A stretch of 64,000 nucleotides of DNA from Sodiomyces alkalinus F11 (Eukaryota > Ascomycota > Sordariomycetes > Glomerellales > Plectosphaerellaceae). Below, one piece after another: positions 22,164 to 34,715 of the stretch. Every line of letters starts with the position of its first letter. The stretch's first letter is position 1. A program made the translations under genes and the position numbers. The stretch covers positions 112,745 to 176,744 of the forward strand of contig NW_021167084.1 in the NCBI RefSeq assembly GCF_003711515.1, written 5' to 3'. A model generated the notes under the pieces. The model made no database searches and was not told the DNA's origin. It saw nothing but the letters and a program-made list of their open reading frames with translations.

Positions 22164-24589
22164 TCATCGTCCGCCCACGGTCTCCACAGTCACTGAAGGC
22201 TCGCGGGACTCCTTGGCGAGGCCGGACCCGGACGTTGATGTCGTTTTACCGGACAGGACACCTGCATAGCTCCATCCTGTCCCGGCCACACCGAGGCCGG
22301 ACGAGGCTCGCTTTCTTTGTCTGGCCGACTGCTGCTCATCGCCATCTTCCTCCATGCTGAACACAAAGGCGGGATCCTCCTCGTCGACAGGAGTAGTAAA
22401 ACGTCCCGAGGAGCCGATGGAACCGCTCGACACGTGTCGCTCCATGGCTCTCTCGCGTTCCCTGCCGACAGGGCCGATGGCACCGTTCCCGGGCGTGCGA
22501 CCCACGGCCATCATGGGGTGGAGCCGCGGGCTGTTGTTATTGAGGCTGTCGTCCCCGAGCAGGCGGGTTCGTTGCAGCTGCTGGGTGAGAGCCGAGGCGG
22601 AATCGCTGCCCGACCGGCTGCCGGGGGTCGTCCGGCTGGAGATGCTGCCGACGCCAACAAGGCCACTGCTGCCGTTGCCCATTCCGTTGGAGAGGACCGA
22701 GTTGCGCAGCGGGCTGCCGACGTGGCCGAAGGCCGAAGGGGCGCGCTTGTTGGTGGTGCGACCGGCGTCGAGTTCTTCCTCCTTCTGGCGCTGGAACAGG
22801 GGTCCCCACCGGCTGGGGCTCGCGCCGGCCATGGGGCTGCCGAACTTGACGGCGTTCTCGCCTCCGAACTCGGCATCGGCGGCGCGCAGTGACCCCCTTC
22901 GTGCTTTCTCGGCCGGGGTCAGGAGGTCCTGTAGGTTCTGGGGCAGGTAGTCCTCCTCGTAGAAGGCGAACTCGGCGTCCCAGTCACGGTCCACCGTCGG
23001 CTTCGGGAGGCTGGAGCTCATCATCTTAGGTCTAGCATAGCGGCTCGAGTGCATGGGTCGGCGGCCAAAGTACTCCTCGCCCAGGCCCACGGGCGCACTA
23101 GGCGGGCTGGTGCCGGCGGCGGCACTGGAGGTGGAGAGATATTCGCTGCCGCCAAAGGCCGAGTTATGGAGGCTCTTGAGGGTGTCGGAGGTACGGGTAT
23201 CTTTCGCACTGCTGAGTGAAGGGGAGGGCGAGTCGATGCCAAACTTGGAGGGCACGGACGAGGGCCAGGGCGCGGCGGGATATCGGGCGGCGTTGGAGAT
23301 GCCTTGGGAGTCGAAGGAAGCCGGTAGCGGCGCATCGAGCACGGAGAGAGTCTTGCCGTTGCCGTTGCCGTTGCCGTTGACGGGCGAAAGGGCGAGGAGG
23401 CCCAGCCTCGAAGGATCATCGTCACGCGGGGAGCCGTAGGTCGAGCCGGCAAGAGAGTAGGCGGCGGCGTCAGCAGAGGGGAGGCCGTTCTCCAGGCTCG
23501 GCTGGCGCCCGAGCTGGTGAGGCTGGCGATTCTCGGGGTAGGGGTATGTCGGGGTATAGGGAGGTACACCATCGTGGTAAAGACCCGAGGTCAAGGCGCT
23601 TGTGGTGGTGGTGGTGGTGGTGGTGGCGGCGTGGTTATAGGCGGTGGTAGTTGGTGCTGTCGGGTTGGTTCGACCAGCGAGGCCGATGGGAACAGCGCCG
23701 ATGGTGACGCCATTCTTTCCGTAGTTTATACGCCGACCATCGGGGAGTACGTGAATGTTGGCACACTTGGGACCGAATTTGCAGTTGCCCTATGTGATGG
23801 GAGAGGGAAAATGGTCAGCTCGGGGATTTTCGGCGATAACGGCAATTGGAGTGAGAGGTGGGAGGTGGGAGGTGGGAAGTGGTCTGTGTAACCGAGGGGC
23901 AATGCAATGTGGGCGGGCCGTTGATTTGGAATGGGAAGGAGGCTGGATCATCCCGATGATCCCCCCCCCGCGGTGCTTCTTTGCATTGCGATCCAAGACC
24001 TAGGACCTGAGACCCGAGACAGGGAGGCGGTAGAATAGAAGGCAGATCGAGACAATGAAGCGGGAGGCGGGAACGTACCTTGGCGAAATACTTGCAGACC
24101 GTCTCAGCGGAAGCACCGAGATCGTGGCTAAAGGGACAGGCATTCCCGGCCTGACAGGCACCCTGACGATAGAATTTGCAGGGGACGTGAGAAGTATCTG
24201 GAGGAGGAGAAGAAGAAGAAGAAGATCAGATTAGCACAGAAGAAGCAGGCAGAGGTGACGAGAGGGAGTCGAGGGGCATGGCACGTCATCGCATGTGGCA
24301 CGTTGCACCTTTGCACGTTGCAGCTTGCACGCGATGGGAGAAGGCACGACAGGAGTAGATCGGCAGAATAGGAAAAACGGGGACAGGGAAGAGGGAAGAA
24401 AAAGAATATATATGAAGAAAAAGAAGAAAAAACAAGGACCGGGTGGAGTGACGTACTCGGTGGGCTTCTCGGGCCCTCGAATCTCTGTGTGGAAGGCGGT
24501 AACGGTCCCATTACGGGTGGCGCATGTCCATTTGGCGAAGCAATGCTGAGGCTGCCCGAGCGCATATGGCGATACTCGGTCGAAGGCAT
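22164..24589 (-). CDS. CCCH-type zinc finger protein (two C3H1 fingers)
   Basis: Three exons on the - strand, 24457-24589, 24079-24197 and 22164-23789, give about 625 residues; introns of 259 and 289 bp have GTACGT and GT...TAG borders and keep frame. The junctions restore SPPNTSHVPCKF and KYFAKGNCKFG, so both fingers depend on splicing. Finger 1 has C51, C59, C65, H69; finger 2 has C79, C87, C93, H97; both are C-x7-C-x5-C-x3-H. Such fingers usually bind RNA, so a role in mRNA fate is likely. The rest is long, Ser/Gly/Pro-rich and disordered, with a short ordered stretch around DWDAEFAFYEEDYLPQ and an eight-Thr run after the fingers. A second in-frame ATG lies at 24565. The upstream region is unusually repetitive. 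Confidence 0.93.
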
Positions 24590-25950
24590 GATGGAGGAGG
24601 AGAGAAGAAGAAGAGAAGGGACGAAGGGAGAGTGTGAGAGACAGAGAGAGGGAATTGGGAGGGGAGAAGAGGGGAGGGAAGGGTGGGAAGAGACGGGGAA
24701 ACAGGAGCTGAGGTCGAAGGAACCGGTGTGTGATGCGTGTTGTAGTATGTGGTGTGTGGTGCGTGGTGTGTGGTGTCTGGTGTGTGGTGTCTGGTGTGTG
24801 TATGTATGGAGGCAAGTTCAAGGGCCGGGTCGGTCGTACAGGTGAGAAGAGGATGATTGGGAATTGGTGGACGATTACGGGATAAGGTGGGGGGAGGTCC
24901 AAAGCGAGGCGGGGGATACAATTGTGTGAATGAAGTGTACAAGAAGATGTAGGATCATGTGTATTATGGGGTGGGTCAATGATGGTGTCAATAGAGGGAG
25001 TTTGGTGAATGGTCTTAATAATAAAAGACCAATAGACAACTCCCGATGTACCAGGCGCCGAGGCAGAGGTATCGTGGGTGTCCGTACGGAGTGTCCGTAG
25101 GTTCGTACTGTACTCCGTACCGCAAGGCAGGTAATTACCTCGCGTGGGAGTGGTAATGGTAGTGGTAGTGGTAGTGGTAGTGGTAATGGTAATGGAAAGG
25201 TAGTCGGTAGCCGTAGCGGTGGTAGTGGTAGTGGTACTGGTACTGGCAGTGGTGGTACTGTCCCTTCCTTGACACCCGCAGCGTCGGGCCCAACGTAGCA
25301 GGAGCGGGGAAATACTTGAAGAGCACTCGCAGATTGAGTCGGTTCTGGTTGAAAAGCCCAGCAAGCACGGAGTACCTTTCTTTTCCCCTTGTGCTCTGTC
25401 GGAATAGCGGCAAGCGACGGTTCTGTACCTATCAACAGGCACTGGGTTCCTTTGCGAGTCAGATTCTCTATGTCCCTTTTTCTTCTTCTTTTTTTCTTCT
25501 TTTTTCTTCTTTTTTCTTCTTCTTCAGCCACTAACGACAGCCGTTTGACGGTTGATAGCGGACAGAGAGCTGTGGGGGAAACCCGGTTGACCGTTGATTG
25601 TGGTGGTGTGCTTCGTACTTCGCAAGTCTGCTTATGGATTGATCTGGCTTGGCTGGCGCAAGGCGCTCGATGCGGGCGACCTACTGTCGATGTCGACGAA
25701 TTGCGCAACAATTCGAACAAGCCACCGCCGTTTTTCTTCGCACAAAGCCCCGTCCTAGGTTGCAAGGCGGGAGGGATCGGGAAAAACGGGCCAGTCCGTT
25801 CAAAGTTGCCCTTGTGGATAGTCGTAACAGGCACGTTCCCCAGTGTTCAATATTCGGTCAAATATTCGGGGGACGAATCGGGTAGGCTCAACGACGGGTG
25901 CATACAGCGTCCTGCGTTCCCTCTTTCGGTAGCGATGGAATGAGCAGTGG
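24590..25950. promoter_or_regulatory. Repeat-rich upstream region of the CCCH gene
   Basis: About 1.36 kb before the CCCH start. It holds purine-rich runs (24590-24720), a GTGTGTGGT microsatellite (about 24730-24800), a TGGTAG/TGGTAA tract (25147-25260) and a TTCTTCTTTTT tract (25475-25525). Paired TACGGAGT/ACTCCGTA words occur at 25084-25123. Long open frames here on the - strand are due to the repeats. Probably promoter plus long 5' leader. Confidence 0.45.
25147..25260. repeat. Imperfect GGTAGT hexanucleotide satellite
   Basis: About 15 imperfect GGTAGT/GGTAAT units, broken in the middle by a GGTAGCCGTAGC segment. Confidence 0.85.
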
Positions 25951-28200
25951 GGGGGGGGGGGGAAGGTGATCGAATTCGACGGGACTGCGCCGTGTTTGAT
26001 CTACGCTGCAGACCAGACTGTGCAGACCAGACGTATTGTCGTCCAGTGTGGGAGGACAGAGTGCAGATGTAATTCAATGTAGTATTCCGGTGAGTGGAAG
26101 CCGTGTGTCTTTAATAGGTCCGCTTCTGCTTTCGGGTGCCATTAATAATGCAATTCTCCTTGGCAGAGGTTAGAAGTTAGAACCTTGGACTCAATAGTTA
26201 GACTTCTTTATGTATGCTCTCGTGTAAGACACGTGCATCTTGGACGAGGCGGAGGGTGAACTCAGAACTGGAACAAGAGAAAGTGGGAATTCAGACATGT
26301 AGAATATTCCGTGGTCGACTCACCGACAGCGCAAGTCGAGAAGCTTCCTCGCCGAGGAAGGCAGGAAGGCCAACCGCCGATGAGGTCGATGACTGGTCCT
26401 CCATCTTCTTGTCAGCCCGGCCCGACAACGAGGCCACGATAGGGCTTAGCTTTGTGGGCGGGGTAATTACCTACCTTGACGATTGTCGCAAAAGCGAAGT
26501 GAGTCCAACCTGGGCAATCTCGGGCGGAGGCGGAGGCGGATGACAGACGGGGGGGGGACGACTGGATGCGAACCAGGGGTTGGGTGGGCGCCTGCACTCA
26601 CGGTCTCCCGTTGGCCTTTACCGACTGCCTGGTAAGCCGGTTTAGATGTTGACGGTTTGCCTTGTAGGCAACCAGAGTCCTAGAGAATGCAACAAGTCAA
26701 AAAAGGGTTGCCGAAATCAACGAGTGAATGCAAAATGAGAAGAAATAAAACGCGGTGGAGGAGGAACAGGGATGAAAATGATATACCAGACCCTGGGCGA
26801 TGGGCGTCTTAAAAACAGAAGCGTACGTCTTACGTCTTGGGTCTCCGTCCCTCTCCAGTCTCCCTCCCCGAGTCCCTGGTGACTACTCCAGGTAGTCGTA
26901 CTTTTTCACCTCTCCACCTCTCCGCCTCTCAATATCACTATTCTTCATGTTCATCGCATATTCCGCACCATCCTCCCGAAATCTGGGCCCGACAGAAAGA
27001 GAGAGTCGTCGTCCTTCAGTGAACCGTGAGACCTACGCCGTAGTGATAGCACTGTCCATCCCTACTAGGCTACTCCACATACACGATACGCCCTCTCACG
27101 CCTGTTCTACAAGAGCCTCGTAGTACTGTCAACACGACACAGGCTGACTATCTTCCCCCCAGGAATGGGCGGGCGCATGGTATTTCGGACATTCCCATCC
27201 TGAATCCTGTTTGATCATACGCCCCCTCCCCTCCGCTTCCCACAATATCCACACCCGTTCGACCTGCATGGCCTGGCCCCTCCTTGCTCTAGCTTTGGAC
27301 ACCCTCGGCAGAGGGCAACGACGCGACTGGTCGATCACGCTGATGGCCCTCGACTTCCGACTCGTCCTCGACTGTTTCTGGAGTGTGGGTATCACTGTCG
27401 TAAGGACTCATCGACACTACAAGGTGGGCAGACAGGGAAGTAAAACAGAGCGACAGAGGGCAGAAACGGACAGGGAAGAGAGAGAGCGCTGCCTGCAAGG
27501 CCCCAGAGGACCTCCCAAACCTCCCCAGACCTCATACACTTGAGGCAGCCTCGTCAGAGGGGGGTGGGGGGATGGCTGAGACAACGACCATGAACGGGGC
27601 GTGTGGGTGGTTTTGCCCTTGGCATGTCCAGCTTCCCAACTCGTCGGTCTATCACGAGGCCAAATGGCCTGGCCTAAGGCGGCCTCAATGCTACAGCCGT
27701 GCAGGCGCAAGAAAAAGGAGAAGCAGAAGAAGGGTGGGGGGCAGGGGTCTGGTTAACTCTAGGTCGTCCTTCGTCCTCGTTCATGGCCTCTGAGCAGTGA
27801 GAAAGAACCCTTCCAGATCGACGACGACGCGGTGATCGCCCTTTGAGAGCAGTTCGCAGCAGCGACGTCGAAGCCCGGGTGGGGTTAGCCGTGGCCAAGG
27901 AAAAAGAGAAGGGGGTCGCGTAGATGTATCCCTTGGCCGTAATCGTCGAGTTCTCGATGGTGGCACTATGCAGTCAGCCGGTTTGAGGAAAGCCCCGTGC
28001 CACGACCTGTCGCCTGTTGTAAACTTGTGATATTTCAGTCGACTCATCCACGGCCCCGGGCCTTTGACTTTGTACGTAAATGAAAAGAATAAAAATAAAA
28101 TAAAATAAAAAATAAAAAAATATAAATACAAAAGCGAATAATAAGCAGGACTTCATACGACGTATGGTAGATCATGTGATGATGCAAAGTCCTGCCATCC
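25951..28200. other. Gene-poor region, no gene supported
   Basis: About 2.2 kb with only short unmotivated frames. A 40-codon acidic frame (27289-27411, - strand) starts like a protein N-terminus but ends at once. No tRNA arms or known RNA motifs are seen. Confidence 0.4.
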
Positions 28201-28207
28201 CCGCAAA

Positions 28208-28324
28208 GTGCAGTGAGTGCAGTGAGTGCAGTGAGTGCAGTGAGTGCAGTGAGTGCAGTGAGTGCAGTGAGTGCAGTGAGTGCAGTGAGTGCAGTGAGTG
28301 CAGTGAGTGCAGTGAGTGCAGTGA
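28208..28324. repeat. Minisatellite, 13 perfect copies of a 9 bp unit
   Basis: The unit GTGCAGTGA is repeated 13 times without a mismatch (117 bp). As the unit is a multiple of three it is open in frames of both strands (Ser-Ala-Val on +, Leu-Thr-Ala on -). Perfect identity suggests recent expansion. Confidence 0.97.
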
Positions 28325-28427
28325 GATGTGATGTGACCAGATTCTGTGCGATCCGTTTTTCCGCCGATTCGGATCGCAGGAACATCTGGTGTACATATGC
28401 TGCGTAATCAACACGAGTCTAGGTACC

Positions 28428-28455
28428 CAGTGTATATTGTTATCAATATACACTG
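28428..28455. repeat. Perfect 12 bp hairpin
   Basis: Arms CAGTGTATATTG (28428-28439) and CAATATACACTG (28444-28455) flank a TTAT loop. It has no T-run typical of a bacterial terminator and the DNA is fungal, so a dimeric-protein operator or RNA hairpin are options. Confidence 0.85.
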
Positions 28456-28479
28456 TTTTACTGTGGCTAGGTATCATTG

Positions 28480-31210
28480 AGATACGACAGGTACCTCGGT
28501 ACTCTCCGTCGCGCCCCCGCACCTTCAACATCACAGACCAAGACCACAGACAGCTTCACCTGAGCTTCACCTCTGCTCCATCCGCATCGATTCCAACATA
28601 AGCAGACTTCTTTCAGCTCCCAACAACCAACAGCCCACGGCTCAACTCTCTGTTTCCATACTAACCCGCCGCTTCCCGTGCCTGAACTCTTCGAGACGCG
28701 CATTCTGTCTCACGCGGGATGGATACTTGACTCTACACTATTTTCTGCCCTGTCACGTCTCTCGAATGCCTTGGATTCGACAGCATCAACAAACCACGTG
28801 CATGAACCGGCGCGACCAACGAGACCGGGGACGGTCATCGTCATAGGTCTCACCTGTGCGATCCAGACTCCCCCTCTCTGGTACCCCTCTGCGCCTCGAC
28901 CCCCACGCGATTCGACTCACCCTTGCCTCTTCCGAGGTCTCTTCTCTTCTCTCCGACGCTGTCCTCTTCTCTGCCCACCCCCCCCTCCAAAAGACCTTCG
29001 ATGCGAAGGGTCGAAAGAGGAACTCACCAGATCGAGCCTCGGCGCAGACGACACCCGCGTTTAGCCCGCGAAAATCAAGGTCCGTGTCCTGTGAGGCTGT
29101 GTGTCGTCGGCCGAAAAGACGTAATCCGTACAGCGAACAGTCGCTTCACTGACCGTCCCAGTCTATCATCCTTGACCTATCGCTACTTACAAACTTGAAT
29201 CCAGCCCGGCCCTTATTATGAATGGAACAAATGACAACTGAAATGGCGGAAAACCTGGAACGAACCTACGAGTAGACCGCTCCTTGAGCAACCCCGACGC
29301 CCTCTTCTTCACCTCTTCCTGACTACAGGTACAATCAGGAAATTCCTCTCGGCTTACTGCGGCAACTTGCTTTCTCTGGCAAGCCGCAGCCTTACTACGC
29401 CAGCCAGGCACGTCGACTCGGCACGATTCACAAATCCTTCTGCTGAAATGGTGCAACCGGGGGATGCCTTGGACGACGCGATTCATCACTTTATACCCTT
29501 TGCTTGACCTTCCAAACTTCCAGTCGTCTTTTCACGCCAATCTGTGTTACTTGCCTATTTCTTCCCCTCTATCTACCCTGAAGATTCTTGTACGACCCTT
29601 CCGCATGCCCTTTGCACTGACTTGTCTCCTTTTCCCGCAGCCATGAGTCTGTCGCCTCTTACGGGATGGCCCCTTTGGCTGCCCGGGAGAGCTCCGATGA
29701 TGCAGGCCGTCTATCCAGTCTGCTCCGCTTAGCCTTGCAGCGTGTTACGCCTTTTCTTACGCCTTTACCTCTTCTCGGTTACACCTAAGGACCAAGCGGC
29801 CCCCTCCCCCTTCTACCGGAACTCGCCATGGCTTCAGCCGGCTCTATTTACTGACGAGACCCTCATCGGTATCGAGGCGTTTTCCTTGTGCTACCCGCAT
29901 TCCAGCTCTCCCCTTTTCTCTAGTCATTCCTCGCTTGCACATCGCCGCTTTGGGACGACCCCTCGTCCGGCTTTTCCGCCTCGTCGTCGTGTCATGTCGT
30001 GCAGTCGTCGACTCAACACGGCATATCTCGTACCCCTTCAGCCGCGGGGAGAAACCAACTGGGCCCAAGGCGCAGCGGGAAAAGCCGGCAGTCCGTCCTT
30101 TTTTTTTCTTGTTTTTTTCTCTGTTTCTCTTCGAACCTCACTGCTGGACTAACCTGAAATACGTACATCAGCGTCTCACCAAGGCAACGACTTGGCATCA
30201 GCCTTCTATCACCGGCGACCCATTGCCCACCTCCGCTGATATACCTTCACCTGGTTATTACTGACTCTCTGTGTCTGTTTCGTCCCGCTCATCAGAGACG
30301 TTGCGGTCTTGAAGAGAACGAGCCTCGCAGCAGTCAATGATCTGCGCTCGGAAACGAACCGCCCAAGATGATCCGCCCCTACGCATACGGATAGATGGTC
30401 CTGCCTTGATTCATTCCCCCCAATCCGCTGCTTCTGCACCCACCCCTCCCGCTTCATCCCTGTTCTCCGCCCTCCATCACGACCCCTCCCACCTTGACCA
30501 TCCGCCCGCCAAGCCGTCAGGCCGGACGACTACATCGTACTAGATCCCAGTTGCCTACTCTATACTCTCTCTCACCCACTCACACACACTCACACATACA
30601 TACATCCTCTCTCCTATTTTCCATATGGATCAGTCAGCCTCTCACGCTGCTACTACCTCAAACCTATCCCTCCGTGCCCCGCAACCCTGCAGTACATCTC
30701 ACGCCTTGATGGGTCCTCGGTCCATCTAATGCACCTCCAGCAGCAGTTCGCAGCTTGTCGTTTGCAGTGTCTCCGGCGGGAACTCGATCCTACATGGTCA
30801 TGCGATGCATTCAATATCTCCGTACTGCGAATTCGAGTGCTGGAGATCCGTTGAGGTGCCCCTTAATTTTTTTTCCCCTCGCATCATTCTATTCCTCTGT
30901 CATCCTCTTTGACTCTTTCTACACGTTCGGTCCGGAGAGCGCGCCAAATGCCATTTGGATACGTCTGCCGCTAGACCTCGTATTTCTCCTGACTACCCTC
31001 CCCCACCCGACTTCTATATCTCCTCTCTCCCACCCCCGCATGACCAGCTCTCCTACCCTGGACGGGGGTTTCCTTGCAACTAGCCACACCCCTCACTTTT
31101 CCCTGTTCCCCGCTGTCATCGGGGCCAGGAGCCCATACCCCGTGCTTGGCCATGGAGAGGCGTGCGCTTGCGCCACATCGACTCATGGTGTCCTCTGGCT
31201 AACCCGATAA
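28480..31210 (+). other. Pyrimidine-rich leader-like region without a coding body
   Basis: About 2.7 kb whose + strand is C/T-rich, like the promoter and 5' leader of fungal regulatory genes, and carries many small frames. Two of them look like upstream frames: 29643-29732, right after a CTTTTCCCGCAG acceptor-like site, and a 34-codon one beginning at 30625 (MDQSASHAATTS). No long coding frame follows. It may be a non-coding transcript or the leader of a lost gene. Confidence 0.3.
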
Positions 31211-31410
31211 GTAGTAGTGAGCCAAGGACATATTATGGGGATATGATATTCTTAGCACGTCGCTTCGCTTGGAGATCCCATGATACCAGACATTCCCCCC
31301 CGACCCTGGCCAACGCGTCCCCATCTTGGCCTTATTCCTTGGAAGGCGATCCCTTTGGCTGCACATCTGAGGAGGAAAATATTGCGGTGGAAAGAAGAGA
31401 GACGTGCGAG

Positions 31411-31527
31411 AAGAAGAAGAAGAAGAAGAAGAAGAAGAAGAAGAAGAAGAAGAAGAAGAAGAAGAAGAAGAAGAAGAAGAAGAAGAAGAAGAAGAAGAAG
31501 AAGAAGAAGAAGAAGAAGAAGAAGAAG
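31411..31527. repeat. AAG trinucleotide tract, 39 units
   Basis: 39 uninterrupted AAG units. It creates spurious poly-Lys/Arg/Glu frames on + and poly-Ser/Phe/Leu frames on -. The length is exceptional for this window. Confidence 0.97.
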
Positions 31528-34500
31528 AGAAAAACCAAGATAACAACCGGCAGCCTCGGGATGCTCGAATCAACCAGACCCGTCCAAATGCCGAGGATCC
31601 GATGCAATCAAGGCCCATGACCCTGGTCTGCATACGTCTTCCCATCAACGGCAAAACGGGTGACTGTGTGTCTATGGTTGTATTGACGGGACGTTGAAAC
31701 TTGATGGGGGCCGGCACTTGTCCACGACTTTGCATATGGTCGTATACATACATGTACGTTTTTCGTCGGCAATATCTTGCCTGATCTTCACAACCCGTGA
31801 CAGGGAGGAGGGGGGGCGCGGGAGTACGACGTCGTGTTTTCTCGGTCCATCTTCACTCTTTTGGGACGATGGGCATGAAGAACGACCGTCGTCGACGTGA
31901 CACACACCGGCGTAGACGAGAAAGGGAAAACCCGCCATCCATCGCAGTGAGGAAGCCACGAGCAGTTTCAGTTGGGGATGTCATGGTCGTACGGTAACGA
32001 GATCGTGATCCCCGTTCTTCACCAGCTCTGAGCCTCTGCCTCCCTCCCTGAGGCCTCGGCTTCGCGTCGTCCACTCTCGCGTCACATCATAATGACATCA
32101 GAAAACGCGACGCGAACCCCGTGCCCGAACGCGTCAGCTGCGCACCTTCGGGTAGGGTAAGGTAAGTGAAGAGAATAGAAGGGGTCAGCCCGGCCGTCCT
32201 GCGGTGGGTGGTCTGGCGGAGTCTAGTCTAGGACCGTGACAACGCGTGCCGTCCCAGTTCGGGTGAAAAGTTTAGATCCTGACCCTTGGGCCCCCTCGCC
32301 CCTGCGGAACTCATACGGACATCGAGACGGCTGAAAAGTTGGATGGCTATGTTATGATGGCGCCGGGTTTCTATTCCTAGTTCCCATTCCCAGGTCGCCG
32401 GATTCCCATGGTCCATGACACTGGGGACTAAATGGGCTGGCTGGCTGAGAGAGAGAGAGAGAGAGAGAGGGAGAAAAGAGAGAGAAAAGAGAGCGGGACG
32501 CGACGGCGCGTTTTGCTTTGCCGGGACTATGGTGGGTTGGGTGTGCTGACTTGCCATGTGACCCCCCTGGTGGCATGGGCTGGCCGAACTATTGTAAGGG
32601 CAAGTGGGTGTGTGTGGATGTCTCACTTTGTGGGAGAAAAGGGGGTTGGATGGTGTACGCAGGGGTGGTGTGGAGGGGAAAAGGAGGGGGGCCGCCAATG
32701 CCAGAGTGTTCGTATTCGCAATCTGATAACTATTTCTAAACAACATCCTTTCGCCTTTCTTGTCTAGTTCCAAGCTTGCCCGGCTCGGATGGCCCGTTTG
32801 TCGTTTCGAACGGCCGGGGGAGAGGACATCGAGTCAGAGGACGTCTGATCGACGAGACGGACTATGGGTAGATCATAGGCCTGCCCAGGCGCCCAGCCGG
32901 ATTGAAGACTCCTGAGATTTGCCATAACATTGTCATGTGCTCAGTGGTGCCTAGGAAGAAGCACAGGGGCTTTATGGGAGAGAGTGGATGAATGTTTGAG
33001 GCTGGGGCATTGGGAGGATGGGACGATTTCGCTATGGGAGTTTGTAGGACGCCAAGAAATTTCGGAAGCGTTCCTGTTGAGGGCACAAAGACGAAGACCT
33101 GGGGTGAAGATAGCAAGACGCACGACCAAGGCGTCAAAGTTGGTCATCTGGGTCAGCTTGATGGATGGTAAATGTAAATGTCCTACCCTTACACGCGGGC
33201 GAGGGCTGTGAGGCCTCTGAACAGAAATAACAAAGTATCCGCTTCTCCTACGAGGGAGTAAAACTAAACTGTGCTTCCGCAGCAAACTGGTCAGGTCTTC
33301 GAGGAGGCCTCCAGAATGAGAGGGAGCTATTCACGTGGCTAGGGAATTCTGCATGTGGTGTCATGAATCATTACTTCTGGACGAAATCGGCCTGTATTTG
33401 GCGCTTCTCTAGATGCACCGTGTTCTGTGAGAGGACGAAGAAACTAACAATGACTTGCTCTTACAAGACGCAACTTGAAACTGGGACCCGAAGCTACGTA
33501 GGTGTGAAAAAAGGGGTATGTACTGCTCTCAAGTCTCAACTCGTGTATCGTCTCCTTGAAGCCATGATATTTGTCTCCTGTTGGCGATACACTTTGCAAG
33601 CTTCCAAACACAGGTGGCTGTTCCACGACGTCTGGTGCCGTTACTTGCTCATCTTCCAGGCTCGTCCAAATTTGCAGAAAACCCCCAGTTTTGTCAGTTG
33701 AAAGGGCTTGTAACAACCGACCTATTAGTTACTCTCGGAAACAACAGACTAAGACTAGAAACAACAGACTTCCAGCGTCCTCCACCTGGGGGAGTTTGTT
33801 TTATGGGATCGAGTTGGTACCAAATGTAAGGAGTCTTCGTCCAGAACAGTCGAGTTTGAGTTGAGAAGAGCATACCTGTATCAAGTCAATTCTATCAAAG
33901 TAAGACTTCGTGCCTATAAAGTCTCCCGATGTCGCACGGCTATCTATGGCTTTGAATATCGTCTTACGGTCTTAATGATATAACAACCCTTAGAGGCGAG
34001 AATGCGACGAGATATCAGGCAAGACAGGCAAGTAAAGCAGAACTGCAAGTACCATTATCACTATAAACCGGAGTAGCACGAGAATCATCCCCATTGGAGT
34101 TTGGAACAAGTTTGAGGTGAGTTTCACAAAGGGAAGCCGAAGCACTGAGCAGCGTTGTAGACTCAGAGTATTGCTACATTGTATTGGCTCGATTGGACGC
34201 AACTGACATGTTGAAATAAGCTGAAGATTATATCGCGACTTCTGTTTGAACTTTGAACGCCGGTCTATAGCATATGTCGCCCTTCTACGGAGTGGAATTA
34301 ATTGCCTTTCACGGGTCGGGCCGATCGCCGACGACGGATACGGCCCGGGACGGACTCGGGCCGGTCACAGTACATCTGTACTGCCAGGCGTGAGCGAGGG
34401 TCGTACCTTTGTATCCATATTATACATACCTACGGGGAACAGATACATCATACAGACCCCTGGTGCATGAAATGTACGAGTAATCACTCGTAGCTGGGTC

Positions 34501-34715
34501 CAGACGGGCTTGTCGACTCTCCTCGACTGTTCCACAGACTGTAATTGGTCTAGATGCCTGTCGCGGGGTTGAAAGACTGTCTTACGGACATGTGGGAGGC
34601 CAACGCCAACCACCCAGAATATGTCCCATGCCATCTCCAAGATGAACCGTCGTCAGTGATTTAAACCAAATGCTCTCCTCTCGCCTTTCATCTCAAAGAC
34701 TGACGTTCGACACTC
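31528..34715. other. Gene-poor region, no gene supported
   Basis: About 3.2 kb. It contains a GA dinucleotide run (about 32447-32468) and AT-richer DNA from 33300 on. Frames are short and without motif. The last few hundred bases must include the transporter promoter. Confidence 0.4.

Noticed and set aside
24231..25834. Long - strand open frames (up to 403 codons) upstream of the CCCH gene
   Set aside because: They are Thr/Pro/His/Phe translations of simple repeats and run across the first CCCH exon in another frame.
27289..27411. 40-codon acidic frame on - (MSPYDSDTHTPETVED)
   Set aside because: It looks like an N-terminus but ends after 40 codons with no convincing splice donor or second exon; too little to call a gene.
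28208..28324. CRISPR-like array
   Set aside because: The units are directly adjacent 9 bp repeats without spacers, and the DNA is fungal.
28044..28534. - strand frames with Leu-Thr-Ala repeats and + strand frame with Ser-Ala-Val repeats
   Set aside because: Translation of the 9 bp minisatellite, without flanking conserved sequence.
31162..31753. Open frames with poly-Lys, poly-Arg, poly-Glu, poly-Ser or poly-Phe
   Set aside because: Produced only by the AAG tract at 31411-31527.
25951..34715. Search for tRNA or rRNA genes in the gene-poor region
   Set aside because: No GGTTCGA-type T-arm paired with an acceptor stem was found by eye; a covariance search would be needed to exclude it.
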